64,000 nt of DNA from Candidatus Cloacimonadota bacterium (GCA_021108395.1 JAIOQZ010000032.1:1-64000); one strand, 5' to 3'. Positions 1 to 11,953 are shown, numbered from the stretch's first letter. Notes: generated by a model not told the origin, from the sequence alone. Translations and numbers: made by a program.

Positions 1-2
1 AC

Positions 3-1712
3 ATCAACTGCTCCGCCACTACGGTGACAAACGCGCAAGGCGACCAGCAGGAACTGCTGGACATGGATCATGCCGATTGTGCGATAGACTGGAACGGCTC
101 TCTGCTGGTGTTCAGCGGGGGTGTTTATGCAAGTGACTCGCAGTGCCCCTGTGTCTTTATCACCTGGTATGGCGCTGTGGCATACAGCAACTACCTGAGC
201 TTGCTGCAAGGGTTTACGCCCAGCTATGACCTCAGCGACTGGAGCTGCGACTGGAACGCCAACGGTTACCGCCTGCCAACCGAGGCCGAGTGGGAATATG
301 CCGCTCGTGGCGCGACTGATACTCCTGACTACTTCTACGCTGGCAGTGACAACATCGATGATGTTTCTTGGTATAACTTGAACTCAGGCAATACTACACA
401 TCCTGTAGGCCTGAAGCAGCCTAACGGCATCGGCACCTACGATATGAGTGGCAATGTTTGGGAATGGTGCTGGGACTGGTATGGCTCCAGCTATTACTCA
501 TCCTCACCCCAAGACAACCCAATCGGCCCGGCAAGTGGCTCCGACCGCGTATTACAGTGTGGTGGTTGGGAAGCTGGTGCAATCTATCATCGGGTCGCAG
601 GTCGCCACAATCACCCACCGCTTGGTAGCCTCGGCTTCTTTGGCTTCCGCATCAGCCGCAGGCCCGTCGTCGCGGGCGGCAACGCCGCGCCCAACGCGCC
701 CCACAGCCCGGCCCCGGCGGATAGCGCCTGCTTTGTACCCGCGGACACCACCCTCAGTTGGTCGTGCAGCGACCCCGACAGCGACCCGCTGACTTACGAC
801 GTCTATCTAAGCACAAGCGCAACCTTAGGCGCGGGTGACATCGTCTCGTCATCGCAGAGCGACACCATCTACGCCCCCGCCGTCCTCGAGGTGAACACGG
901 CCTACTACTGGAAGATCATCGCCCGCGACGGCGTCTGGGCCTGCGAAAGCCCCGTGTGGCGCTTCTCGACGGAAACGCCGCCGGAGATGATCTCCGTCCC
1001 CGCCGGCAGCTTCCAGATGGGCAACACGCTCGGCGGAGGCAACCCCGACGAACTGCCCGTGCACACCGTGAACCTCGACGCCTACTGGATTGGGAAATAT
1101 GAGGTTACTCAGGCGGAGTATGAGGTTGTCATGGGCAACAATCCAGCTTGCGATTATGGCGCAGGCGCTGATTATCCAATTTACTATGTAAGCTGGTATG
1201 ATGCGTTGGCGTATTGCAACCAACTGAGCCTCAATGAAGGGTTGACGCCATGTTACGTTATCGATGGTGTTAATTCAACCTGTGACTTCAACGCCAACGG
1301 CTACCGCCTGCCCACCGAAGCGGAATGGGAATACGCCGCGCGTGGTGCCACGAACACGCCGGATTATCTGTATGCTGGGAGTGATACAGTAGGCGATGTA
1401 GCCTGGTATGACGGCAACAACACGCCAGTTGGGACAAAGGTTGTAGGCCAGTTACAGTCTAACGGAATTGGCACCTTTGACATGAGCGGAAATGTGTGGG
1501 AGTATTGCTGGGATTGGTTTGACTCCAACTACTACTCTTCCTCCTCTCAGGACAACCCTACCGGCCCAACAGACGGCACTGGTCGCGTGATACGGGGCGG
1601 CTACTGGTACGTCATTGCCAGCGGTTGTCGAGTTTCTTATCGCAACTGGGGCACTCCATCCAATAATACATACAACGCCTTAGGCTTCCGCTTGTGCAGG
1701 AGGGCGGAGTAG
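3..1712 (+). CDS. Secreted-type protein with two SUMF1/FGE-sulfatase-fold domains joined by an Ig/Fn3-like linker (5' truncated by window edge)
   Basis: Frame is open to the left edge. Two copies of NGYRLPTEAEWEYAARGAT...GTxDMSGNVWExCWDW; linker PxxLSWSCSDPDSDPLTYDVYLST resembles bacterial Fn3/Ig domains. Confidence 0.85.
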   Translation: MNCSATTVTNAQGDQQELLDMDHADCAIDWNGSLLVFSGGVYASDSQCPCVFITWYGAVAYSNYLSLLQGFTPSYDLSDWSCDWNANGYRLPTEAEWEYAARGATDTPDYFYAGSDNIDDVSWYNLNSGNTTHPVGLKQPNGIGTYDMSGNVWEWCWDWYGSSYYSSSPQDNPIGPASGSDRVLQCGGWEAGAIYHRVAGRHNHPPLGSLGFFGFRISRRPVVAGGNAAPNAPHSPAPADSACFVPADTTLSWSCSDPDSDPLTYDVYLSTSATLGAGDIVSSSQSDTIYAPAVLEVNTAYYWKIIARDGVWACESPVWRFSTETPPEMISVPAGSFQMGNTLGGGNPDELPVHTVNLDAYWIGKYEVTQAEYEVVMGNNPACDYGAGADYPIYYVSWYDALAYCNQLSLNEGLTPCYVIDGVNSTCDFNANGYRLPTEAEWEYAARGATNTPDYLYAGSDTVGDVAWYDGNNTPVGTKVVGQLQSNGIGTFDMSGNVWEYCWDWFDSNYYSSSSQDNPTGPTDGTGRVIRGGYWYVIASGCRVSYRNWGTPSNNTYNALGFRLCRRAE

Positions 1713-1765
1713 CGCGCCACCCGGCCGCTTCGCGTCCACCCGAGGACACCTCACCCCGTCGGGGT

Positions 1766-1803
1766 ACCTCTTACCCTCTCCTGCACAGGAGAGGGTAAGA
1801 GGT
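1766..1803. repeat. 18-bp near-perfect palindrome (hairpin)
   Basis: ACCTCTTACCCTCTCCTG (1766-1783), 2-nt centre, CAGGAGAGGGTAAGAGGT (1786-1803); intergenic. Confidence 0.85.
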
Positions 1804-1822
1804 TGCCACTAAAATGCTTAAC

Positions 1823-1846
1823 TCCCTCCCCTATGCAGGGGAGGGA
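1823..1846. repeat. Intergenic hairpin, 10-bp stem
   Basis: TCCCTCCCCT-ATGC-AGGGGAGGGA. Confidence 0.8.
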
Positions 1847-1851
1847 CGTCA

Positions 1852-1872
1852 CACACCATGTGTTATGGTGTG
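1852..1872. repeat. Intergenic hairpin, 8-bp stem
   Basis: CACACCAT-GTGTT-ATGGTGTG. Confidence 0.7.
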
Positions 1873-1930
1873 GGGCTGGGTGGGGTTCTGGAGCGATTGC
1901 CACTGATTGCTGACTTTGTCAACAGTCTGA

Positions 1931-2006
1931 AAGAAGTCCCGGCAGCGCCGGGGCTTCTTTATGTTTGAATGCTCACCTTTTTTCAAAAAGTTTGGCGACT
2001 GTCGCC
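1931..2006. repeat. Dispersed intergenic repeat copy E, including terminator-like hairpin 1931-1959
   Basis: 1944-1979 is the exact reverse complement of 38445-38480 (36 nt). AAGAAGTCCCGGC-AGC-GCCGGGGCTTCTT stem; extends into CAAAAAGTTTGGCG, shared with other copies. Confidence 0.75.
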
Positions 2007-3170
2007 TATCTTGATGGCGCTCTCGCCAAAGCGTTTCTTGATACTGTCAACAGCGCGGGCGGTGAGCACGTCGCGGTTGTCGAAGTCCTCAAACAGGCGA
2101 AGCTGCGATGGTTCCTCGTCAAACACGAGGTTGCTAACGCCCACTCCCAGCAAACGGATGCGCAACGCTCCCGTATCCACCTCACGAAACAACGCGCAGA
2201 TTTCGTCATAGAGATCGGTGTCGAAAAAGATGGTGTGGCGCAAGGTGTGACGGTGCGTATGGGTTACGAAGTCCTCTGTGCGGACGGTGAGCCGCACAGT
2301 GCGAGCGCGAGCGTCGTGCTTGCGCAGGCGAAAAGCCACCTTGTGCACCAGTGACAGCAGCACCTTCAGGAGATGCTCGGGGTTGTTCGTGGCGCTATAG
2401 AACGTCGTCTCGTTGCTGATGGACTTTGGCCGCTCACTTTCCGCCTCGGCCACCACGGGGCTGTCATCCTGTCCCAGGCCCATGCGGTGCAGCTTGCACC
2501 CGCCCACGCCGAACTTGCGGCTAAGTATGTCCGCCGGATAGCGGCCAAGCTGCCCGGCAGTGTGAATGCCCAGCAGTTTCAGTTTTTCGGCTGTCTTCTC
2601 TCCCACGCCAAACAGCGACTCGACCGGCAGGTCTTCCATCAGCGCCGACACATCCTCCGGCTCGATGATATACACGCCGTCCGGCTTGGCGAGTTTGCTG
2701 GCGAGCTTGGCCAGCAGTTTATTGGGCGCTATGCCCACCGACGACGGCAGATCGAGTTCGTCGCGGACGGCGCCGCGAATGCCCTCGCCAATGACGCGCT
2801 TGCTGCCGAACAGACGCAGGCAACCGCTCACATCGAGAAACATCTCGTCAATGCTGAAAGGTTCTACCACTGGTGTGAAGCGCTTGCAGATTTGCAGGAT
2901 GCGCATTGAGGCATAGCTGTATTTGCCCTGGCTGCCGGGGAAGAACAGCCCGTGTGGACACCGCCGCCAGGCTTCGATGACAGGCATCCCGCTGTGGCAA
3001 CCATACTTGCGCGCTTCATACGAGCAGGTGGTCACCACGCCCTTCTTGGTGTGTGAACCGGCGATGAACAGCGGCTTGCCACGCAACGCAGGGTTGTCGC
3101 GCTGCTCAATCGAGGCGAAAAAGGCGTCCATGTCGATGAGGGCGATGACGCGCTCTTTCGGCTGCGGCAT
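1983..3170 (-). CDS. dinB: DNA polymerase IV (Y-family)
   Basis: IALIDMDAFFASIEQRDNPALRGKPLFIAG, SIDEMFLDVSG, SVGIAPNKLLAKLASKLAKPDG. ATG at 3170 preferred to the 5' ORF extension because the PHP gene stop is at 3173. Confidence 0.93.
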   Translation of the reverse strand: MPQPKERVIALIDMDAFFASIEQRDNPALRGKPLFIAGSHTKKGVVTTCSYEARKYGCHSGMPVIEAWRRCPHGLFFPGSQGKYSYASMRILQICKRFTPVVEPFSIDEMFLDVSGCLRLFGSKRVIGEGIRGAVRDELDLPSSVGIAPNKLLAKLASKLAKPDGVYIIEPEDVSALMEDLPVESLFGVGEKTAEKLKLLGIHTAGQLGRYPADILSRKFGVGGCKLHRMGLGQDDSPVVAEAESERPKSISNETTFYSATNNPEHLLKVLLSLVHKVAFRLRKHDARARTVRLTVRTEDFVTHTHRHTLRHTIFFDTDLYDEICALFREVDTGALRIRLLGVGVSNLVFDEEPSQLRLFEDFDNRDVLTARAVDSIKKRFGESAIKIGDSRQTF

Positions 3171-3172
3171 GA

Positions 3173-4057
3173 TTAATCGCTGTAGGTAAAGAGGCTGTTT
3201 GTCCAGGCGCGGCGGCCGTTTTCGTCCTCGATCTCGAGGTAGAGATATTCCCATGTGGTGGGAACCGAGAAGCTTGCCTGGTCAATGGACGTGCTGTCCA
3301 GCCTGCCTTCGCGGCGACCGTGCATGTTCGGTCCCACGAGGCGGATCCAACGGACAGGGCTTGTTTGCACCTCGATGTGGCCATCGACAAGCTCAATGCT
3401 CTTGAAGTCTGGGCCTTGCGAGGAATAGAACCTGCCGCGACGAATGGCATCCATGATAGCTTCGCGGGTGAGTTCCGGTGCGCTCACATGCACCCAGGCT
3501 CCGTTCCACACCTGGTTGTTGGCGCGCAGATGAGCGTCGTCGGCACCGATGCCAAGAGTGTCGGAATTGCGAAGCAGCATCGCGTTCCAGTAGGCCCGCG
3601 AGTCGGATTTGCCGTTGAGCCAGTGACAGATGTGGTTGTACACCTCAACGCCGTGAAACTGCCAGCGCAACGCTTCGTCCATGCTGTTGCCGCACCACGC
3701 CGGATGCGCCAGAATGAGCAGGCCGCCCTGGCGACGAACGCTCTCGATCGCCGCGACGAAGCCCATTTCGGGCGAGATACCCTCGAAATGTCCCAGGCAG
3801 ACAACGTGGTAATATCCGCCGGCATAGTCGTGCCCGTCCAACTCGGCGCCGTCGAGCCAGAGCAATGGATAGCTGGTTGTATCGGCAGCGGCGTCACTGG
3901 CCACCCAGTGATCCATTCTGGTAAGAAAGTCGTAGCCGGCGTCGGCGTAAAGTTTTGCCAGTTCGGGCAATGTGCGCCCGCCATCGCTCAATGTACTGTG
4001 AATGTGCAGGTTCCCTTTGAACCACTGGCCGGTGTCGTTGTAACGGAATTGCTGCAT
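3173..4057 (-). CDS. PHP-domain metal-dependent hydrolase (CehA/McbA-like)
   Basis: GNLHIHSTLSDGG...YDFLTRMDHW; ATG 4057 preceded by AAAGGAATT Shine-Dalgarno. Confidence 0.8.
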   Translation of the reverse strand: MQQFRYNDTGQWFKGNLHIHSTLSDGGRTLPELAKLYADAGYDFLTRMDHWVASDAAADTTSYPLLWLDGAELDGHDYAGGYYHVVCLGHFEGISPEMGFVAAIESVRRQGGLLILAHPAWCGNSMDEALRWQFHGVEVYNHICHWLNGKSDSRAYWNAMLLRNSDTLGIGADDAHLRANNQVWNGAWVHVSAPELTREAIMDAIRRGRFYSSQGPDFKSIELVDGHIEVQTSPVRWIRLVGPNMHGRREGRLDSTSIDQASFSVPTTWEYLYLEIEDENGRRAWTNSLFTYSD

Positions 4058-4285
4058 AGTTAATTCCTTTCTCAGGCGATTTTTGTCATAGTAACATAGT
4101 GAGGACAAAGATGTCAACGGTTTTCATAGCCACAACCAGAAAGGGCCGCCGCAATCGAGGCGGAAATCGGCCATTGCGGTAGCGCTGGGGATTTCGGGGG
4201 AAATAATGGAAGAAAAGCTGGACAAGTATCGCTCTCGTTTCGACTTTGGTCTGAAACGGTTAAGAATGTAATAGGAGAGAGACGT

Positions 4286-5830
4286 ATGCTCGAAGAAATC
4301 AAACAGAATGAAATTGTGAATGAAGAAGAAGTGAAGACGACCGAAGCGGCAGAAACGCAGGCTGAAACGGTAGAGACACTGGCCGATTCGACAGAAACTC
4401 AGGTCGAAACGGCAGAAACTCAGGATGACGCGGCCAAGACCGAGGAAGACTTCGGCCAGATGCTCGATGAGTCCAACTTTGACGCCGCCCAGGTAATGGA
4501 AGGCGATCAGGTAACCGGCAAAATCGTCAACATCTCCGACACATACATCTTCGTCTCGCTGGGAGACAAACTCGACGGTATTGCCGACAAGGCAGACTAC
4601 CTCGACGCCGAAGGCAACTTCACCCTCGAGATCGGCAACGAACTCACCGGCTATGTCGTCCGCCGCGGCGAGAGCGAAACCATCATCGCGCCCAGCTTCA
4701 GCAAAGCCAATGCCACCCAGGCCATGCTCATCGAGGCCTACGAAGGCAAGGTACCCGTGAAGGGCAGAGTCATCAGTGCCATCAAGGGCGGATTCGCCAT
4801 CGACGTGCTCGAAGCTCGCGGCTTCTGTCCGCAATCGCAGATGGACCTGCGTCCGGTGCACGACAGCTCCGAATTCATCGGCAACGAATTCGACTTTCTC
4901 ATCATCGATCTGGACGAGCGCGGCATGAACGTTGTTGTTTCGCGCCGTAAGCTGCTGGATAAAGAGCGCGAGGTATTGCGCAAAGCAACCCTGTCGCAGC
5001 TCGAAGTGGGCGCAACCATGCAGGGCCGTGTCACCCGTCTCACCACCTTCGGCGCCTTCGTCGATCTTGGCGGCCTCGAAGGCCTGCTGCACATCAGCGA
5101 GATGGACTGGTCACGGGTCGATTCACCCTCCGACGTGCTCAACATCGGCGACGAAATCGAGGTGAAGGTCATCAAGCTCCAGGGCGAGCGCATCTCGCTT
5201 TCACGCAGAGCGCTGCTGCCCAACCCCCTCGACGAAGCGCTCAAGGACATCAACGTTGACGACATCGTTTCCTGCCGTATCGTCAAGAACGAAACATTCG
5301 GTTCCTTTGCCGAGATACAGCCCGGCGTACAGGGCCTCATCCCCATCAGCGAGATGAAGCGCGGACGCCGCATCGCCAAGCCATCCGAGGTGGTCAAGGT
5401 GGGCGATCTCGTGAGTGTCAAGGTGTTGCGGGTGGACCTGGAGAACCGCAAGATCAGCCTCTCGCTCAAGGCTCTCGAAGCCGACCCTTGGGACACCATA
5501 GACGACTTCCTCCACAAGGGCCAGGTCGTCGCCGGCGTCATCGACGGCGTCACCGATTTCGGCGTGTTCATCAAGCTCCGCGACGGCCTCACAGGCCTGC
5601 TGCCCAAGGGCAAGATGAAGCTGGGCAAACTCGACATCACCAAAGAGAACATCGGTCAGGAACAGAGCGTTCGCGTGGCGCACATAGACACCGACCGCCA
5701 GCGCATCTCGCTCGAACCAACCGAAATGGAAGGCCAGGCCATTGACCAGAACGACACCTCCGACTGGTGGCGCTATGCCAAGCAGAGCTGGAAGAGCAAC
5801 AAGGACGAGAGCCCCTTCCAGGATCTGTAA
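4286..5830 (+). CDS. S1 RNA-binding domain protein (ribosomal protein S1-like, about five S1 repeats)
   Basis: Repeated S1 signatures: VGATMQGRVTRLTTFGAFVDLGGLEGLLHISEMDW..., KGQVVAGVIDGVTDFGVFIKLRDGLTGLLP. AGGAGAG SD upstream. Confidence 0.88.
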   Translation: MLEEIKQNEIVNEEEVKTTEAAETQAETVETLADSTETQVETAETQDDAAKTEEDFGQMLDESNFDAAQVMEGDQVTGKIVNISDTYIFVSLGDKLDGIADKADYLDAEGNFTLEIGNELTGYVVRRGESETIIAPSFSKANATQAMLIEAYEGKVPVKGRVISAIKGGFAIDVLEARGFCPQSQMDLRPVHDSSEFIGNEFDFLIIDLDERGMNVVVSRRKLLDKEREVLRKATLSQLEVGATMQGRVTRLTTFGAFVDLGGLEGLLHISEMDWSRVDSPSDVLNIGDEIEVKVIKLQGERISLSRRALLPNPLDEALKDINVDDIVSCRIVKNETFGSFAEIQPGVQGLIPISEMKRGRRIAKPSEVVKVGDLVSVKVLRVDLENRKISLSLKALEADPWDTIDDFLHKGQVVAGVIDGVTDFGVFIKLRDGLTGLLPKGKMKLGKLDITKENIGQEQSVRVAHIDTDRQRISLEPTEMEGQAIDQNDTSDWWRYAKQSWKSNKDESPFQDL

Positions 5831-5853
5831 ACCAATCGCAAACAGATATGCAT

Positions 5854-5883
5854 CGCCCCGGCAGCCGCTGGGGCGTTTTTTTT
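5854..5883 (+). terminator. Rho-independent terminator after S1-domain gene
   Basis: CGCCCCGGC-AGCC-GCTGGGGCG followed by T8. Confidence 0.9.
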
Positions 5884-6041
5884 GTTGCGGCGACATGCGG
5901 CGCTCCTGCATGAAAGCGGGAAATAGTATTTCGGAATCCTGCAAATCACGATTTTGACAATTAATCCCGATTACGACCTGCTCACTGTTTGAGAACCAGA
6001 AAAGATTTGACGTAGCCTTGTATCTGGGCATTACTGAGAAC

Positions 6042-7613
6042 ATGAAGAAAAAACTCGATATCACCGTGCTGATCGTTGAAGATGATCGCGAGATTCTCAC
6101 CATCCTGTCCACCGTTCTTGGCGAGATTGTGCGTGAGGTCTGCACTGCGTACGACGGCATTCACGGGCTGGAGCTATACGAGGCGCATCAACCCGATATC
6201 CTCATCACCGATGTCAGGATGCCGCGTCTGGGCGGGCTCGAAATGATTCGCCAGATTCGCTATCTGAACGACAACTGCAAGATTATCGTCATGTCGGCGT
6301 ATCAGGAGACCAGCTTCTTTCTCGAAGCAATCGACATCGGCGTCGATGGTTTTCTTCTCAAGCCCATCCACATCGACAGGTTGACCTCGCTGGTCGAAGA
6401 GCTGGGCAATGTGACACAGCTCGAGCGCAAGCTTGCCCTCGAAGAGGAAGAGCTTCGGCGGGTAGAGGTTGAGTTGAGCCAAAGCGAGGCGCGCTATCAT
6501 TCACTGTTCAGCTCGATGCAGGACGGCGTGATGCTGTTCCGGCTCGAAGGCGATGAACCGACTGTAACCATCACCGACACCAATATTGCCTTTACTCGTC
6601 TCCTGAGCGAAACGTCATGCGAAGAACTTCCCCTGCTCGAGCTGGCCACCGAGTTGAGCAGAACCGGCAAAGCAGTCGTTGTCGAACGTTATTTATCAGA
6701 TATCAACCGTCACTTTCGCATCAACCTGTTCCAGCCACAGGACGGCCTTTTCGCCGCTATCCTCACCGATCTCACCGACCACAAGCGCATCGAGGAGCAA
6801 GTCCATGCGCTCAATCGTGGACTGGAGAAGCGGGTCGAGGAGGAGCTGCAAAAACGCCAGGAGCAACAGCGGCTGCTTATTCAGAAGAGCAAGCTCGAAT
6901 CACTGGGCATTCTGGCGGCAGGCGTTGCGCACGAAGTGAATCAGCCGCTCACACGCATTTCGCTGGGTCTGGGCAACATCGCTTTCAAGAGCCAGCGCGG
7001 CAAGCTCAGCGGCGCCTACATCGAGGAGAAGTGCGAAACGCTGCTGGGCGATGTCGAACGCATCAAGACCATCATCGATCACATTAAGACCTTCTCGCGT
7101 GAACAGAAATCCGACCTGTTCGAGCGGGTGGACATCAACAAGGTGGTGCACGCTTCAATGCTGCTGGTGCAGAACCAGTATCGCAATCACGGCATCGAAC
7201 TGGTGACGGAACTGGCCGAGTCTGTCGAGCCGACCATCGGCAACCCATACCGGCTCGAGCAGGTTGTGCTCAATTTGTTGTCCAATGCCCGGGACGCGGT
7301 CGAAGAACGAACAGAAGTGTCCGATGACAACTTCGTGCCGCGCATCGTATTGCGTACTGTCCAGGAGACAGGTGTGGTGTGCGTCGAGGTGGAGGACAAC
7401 GGTATTGGCATTCCCGCCGACGATCTGGAAATGATTTTCGAGCCGTTTTTCACTCGCAAGGACACCAATCGCGGCACAGGACTGGGGCTGTCCATCAGCT
7501 ATGGTATCGTGGGCGAGATGAAAGGCAGCATCGAAGCGCACAGCAGCCCCGGCGAAGGTACCCGTATGTGCGTGCGTCTGCCGGTGATTGACACAGGAGA
7601 GCAACCGCAATGA
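6042..7613 (+). CDS. Receiver-PAS-histidine kinase
   Basis: N-terminal REC (VLIVEDDRE...DILITDVRMPRLGG...FLLKP), HisKA (GVAHEVNQPLTRI), HATPase (NLLSNARDAV, DNGIGIP, GTGLGLSI). Stop overlaps next start (ATGA). Confidence 0.9.
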   Translation: MKKKLDITVLIVEDDREILTILSTVLGEIVREVCTAYDGIHGLELYEAHQPDILITDVRMPRLGGLEMIRQIRYLNDNCKIIVMSAYQETSFFLEAIDIGVDGFLLKPIHIDRLTSLVEELGNVTQLERKLALEEEELRRVEVELSQSEARYHSLFSSMQDGVMLFRLEGDEPTVTITDTNIAFTRLLSETSCEELPLLELATELSRTGKAVVVERYLSDINRHFRINLFQPQDGLFAAILTDLTDHKRIEEQVHALNRGLEKRVEEELQKRQEQQRLLIQKSKLESLGILAAGVAHEVNQPLTRISLGLGNIAFKSQRGKLSGAYIEEKCETLLGDVERIKTIIDHIKTFSREQKSDLFERVDINKVVHASMLLVQNQYRNHGIELVTELAESVEPTIGNPYRLEQVVLNLLSNARDAVEERTEVSDDNFVPRIVLRTVQETGVVCVEVEDNGIGIPADDLEMIFEPFFTRKDTNRGTGLGLSISYGIVGEMKGSIEAHSSPGEGTRMCVRLPVIDTGEQPQ

Positions 7614-8980
7614 TGCAGATACTCATTGTTGACGACGAAGCCGGCATTCGCGCCGAGCTTACCGAATTCCTCTGCGAGCATGATTTCGAGGTATATGCCG
7701 CCGCTACGCCGTCGGAAGCCTTCGAGCAGCTCGAAAGGCGCGAGATCGACCTGGTTATCCTCGACATACGCCTTCCCCAGATGGACGGCCTCGAAGTGCT
7801 GCGCCGCATCAGAGATGCCTGGCCGGCACTCGAGGTTATCATGATTACCGGTCATGGCGACCAAGAGAACATCCTGCAATCCATGCGTCTGGGCGCATTC
7901 GATTTCTTCATCAAGCCCTTCCGCGTCGCCGACATCCATCACGCCATTCAACGCACCAGTCGTTTCATCGAGTTGCACCAGCGGCTGCACGACGTAGAGC
8001 GCACCTACAGCCTCATCAACCATGAGTTACAGGCAAGGATTGGCGCCGATCTCATTGGCCGCAGCAACGCCATCCACCAGGTTATCGAGCAGATGCACCA
8101 GATTACCGGCGCTGACGATACGCCAGTGCTCATTACGGGTGAGACCGGCACCGGCAAGGAGCTTGTGGCGCGCGGGATTCACTATTTGTCGTCACGCCGC
8201 GAGCGATATTTCTATCCGGTCAATTGCTCGGCCATTCCCGAGAGCCTGTTCGAGAGCGAGTTTTTCGGGCATCGAAAGGGCGCTTTCACCGGCGCTCTCG
8301 AAGACAAGGCCGGCTGGTTCGAGGTGGCTCATCGGGGCACGCTGTTTCTCGACGAGATTGGCGACATGCCGCCGGCGCTGCAATCCAAGCTGCTGCGTGT
8401 GCTCGAAGACCGCATGGTGCGCCGCATCGGCTCTACCCGTGAAGTACCGTTCGACACGCGTGTCATCTCGGCCACCAACCAGAACGTCGAGGCGCTCGTC
8501 GCCGACAAGAAATTCCGTCTCGATCTCTACCACCGCCTCAATACTTTTCACATCCACATTCCGCCCCTGAGAGAGAGGCCCGAAGACATACCGGTTCTGG
8601 TCGAGCACTTTCTCACAGACTTCGCTCGCAAGTTGCGCAAGCCGGTACAGGCCATCGCTGAGGACGTGCTCGACGCGCTCTGCGCCTATCCGTTCGCCGG
8701 CAACGTGCGCGAACTGCGCAACCTCGTCGAGCGGGCAGTCATCATTTGTGAAGGCGATACGCTGAACCGCAGGCACTTCCCTGACATGCCGGGGGGAGCG
8801 CCGTCAGTCGCCGCCACAGCCGAGGCGCCGAACGAAACGCTCGACCTTACGAAGATCGAGCGCCAGACCATTCTCAAAGCTTTGCGCCGCACCGACGGCA
8901 ATAAAGCGCAGGCAGCGGAATTGTTAGGCCTCTCCTGGAACGCTCTCGACCGCCGCATGAAGAAATACGAGCTGAGTTAA
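7610..8980 (+). CDS. NtrC-family sigma54-dependent response regulator (REC-AAA+-HTH)
   Basis: REC; GETGTGKELVARGIH, GHRKGAFTGA, GTLFLDEIGDMP, C-terminal Fis HTH (ILKALRRTDGNKAQAAELLGLSWNALDRRMKKY). Confidence 0.95.
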   Translation: MMQILIVDDEAGIRAELTEFLCEHDFEVYAAATPSEAFEQLERREIDLVILDIRLPQMDGLEVLRRIRDAWPALEVIMITGHGDQENILQSMRLGAFDFFIKPFRVADIHHAIQRTSRFIELHQRLHDVERTYSLINHELQARIGADLIGRSNAIHQVIEQMHQITGADDTPVLITGETGTGKELVARGIHYLSSRRERYFYPVNCSAIPESLFESEFFGHRKGAFTGALEDKAGWFEVAHRGTLFLDEIGDMPPALQSKLLRVLEDRMVRRIGSTREVPFDTRVISATNQNVEALVADKKFRLDLYHRLNTFHIHIPPLRERPEDIPVLVEHFLTDFARKLRKPVQAIAEDVLDALCAYPFAGNVRELRNLVERAVIICEGDTLNRRHFPDMPGGAPSVAATAEAPNETLDLTKIERQTILKALRRTDGNKAQAAELLGLSWNALDRRMKKYELS

Positions 8981-8983
8981 GAG

Positions 8984-9078
8984 CAGGGGTTTCACCCCTG
9001 AAGATGGGGTGCTGCCCCCACCCCCGTCAACTTTTTGTAAAAAGTGGAATCAAAAACTCTTGGCGGATGCTGACGCAT
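8984..9078. repeat. Dispersed intergenic hairpin repeat, copy A
   Basis: CAGGGGT-TTC-ACCCCTG hairpin, then CAACTTTTTGTAAAAAGTGGAATCAAAAACTCTTGGCGGATGC; same layout as copies B and C. Confidence 0.75.
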
Positions 9079-9206
9079 ACAGCACTCCTCCTCCCACATC
9101 ACCGTTTTCGCAGACTCTTCGCCAGCGCGTATTCGCTTTGCGGAAAGCGGCATTTCCGGTAAAGCCGCAATTCGCTGTCTTGCATCTGTTTGCGCCACAT
9201 GCCCCG

Positions 9207-9224
9207 GTTGGCATGGTTCTTGTT
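9207..9224 (+). promoter_or_regulatory. Candidate sigma54 -24/-12 promoter
   Basis: TTGGCAT-GGTTC-TTGT with correct N5 spacing, about 38 nt upstream of ATG 9261; -12 deviates (TTGT for TTGC). Confidence 0.35.
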
Positions 9225-9260
9225 CTTATCAGTGGTAATTGCGTAATTGAGGCGGCCACT

Positions 9261-9610
9261 ATGAACATTCTGATCGTAAGCAACCGCAACGATCTCTACG
9301 ACGAGTGGGAAGACTTCGCAGTGACACTCGATTCCCGCGTTTTCTTTGCTACAGATCGTAAACAGGCCGTCAGTCTGCTCGAATGCGAGCACATTGATGT
9401 GGCGGTGCTTGATGTGCGTGCCATGAGCGACCTGGGGCTGCTCAAATACATTAATGACACCCACACGAAAGTGCGCGTTATGCTTGTCACCCAGGAACGC
9501 ATGAGCGATCTGGTGGCGGTTGCCCGCGACGGACATTACAGCCTTGTAGGCGACAACCTCGACATTGCCTCGCTGCTTCATCTGATTGCCGAAGCCGGTA
9601 TGGAGGGAAA

Positions 9611-9614
<4 letters not shown>
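9261..9614 (+). CDS. Degenerate receiver-like (pseudo-receiver) domain protein, 117 aa
   Basis: MNILIVSNRNDLYDEW...DVAVLDVRAM...VRVMLVTQER: receiver-like layout. Stop overlaps next start (ATGA at 9611). Confidence 0.7.

Positions 9615-11945
<2,331 letters not shown>

Positions 11946-11953
<8 letters not shown>

Noticed and set aside
9009-9260. N-terminal extension of ORF 9009-9614
   Set aside because: Covers the dispersed repeat and putative promoter; ATG 9261 gives a receiver-like start.
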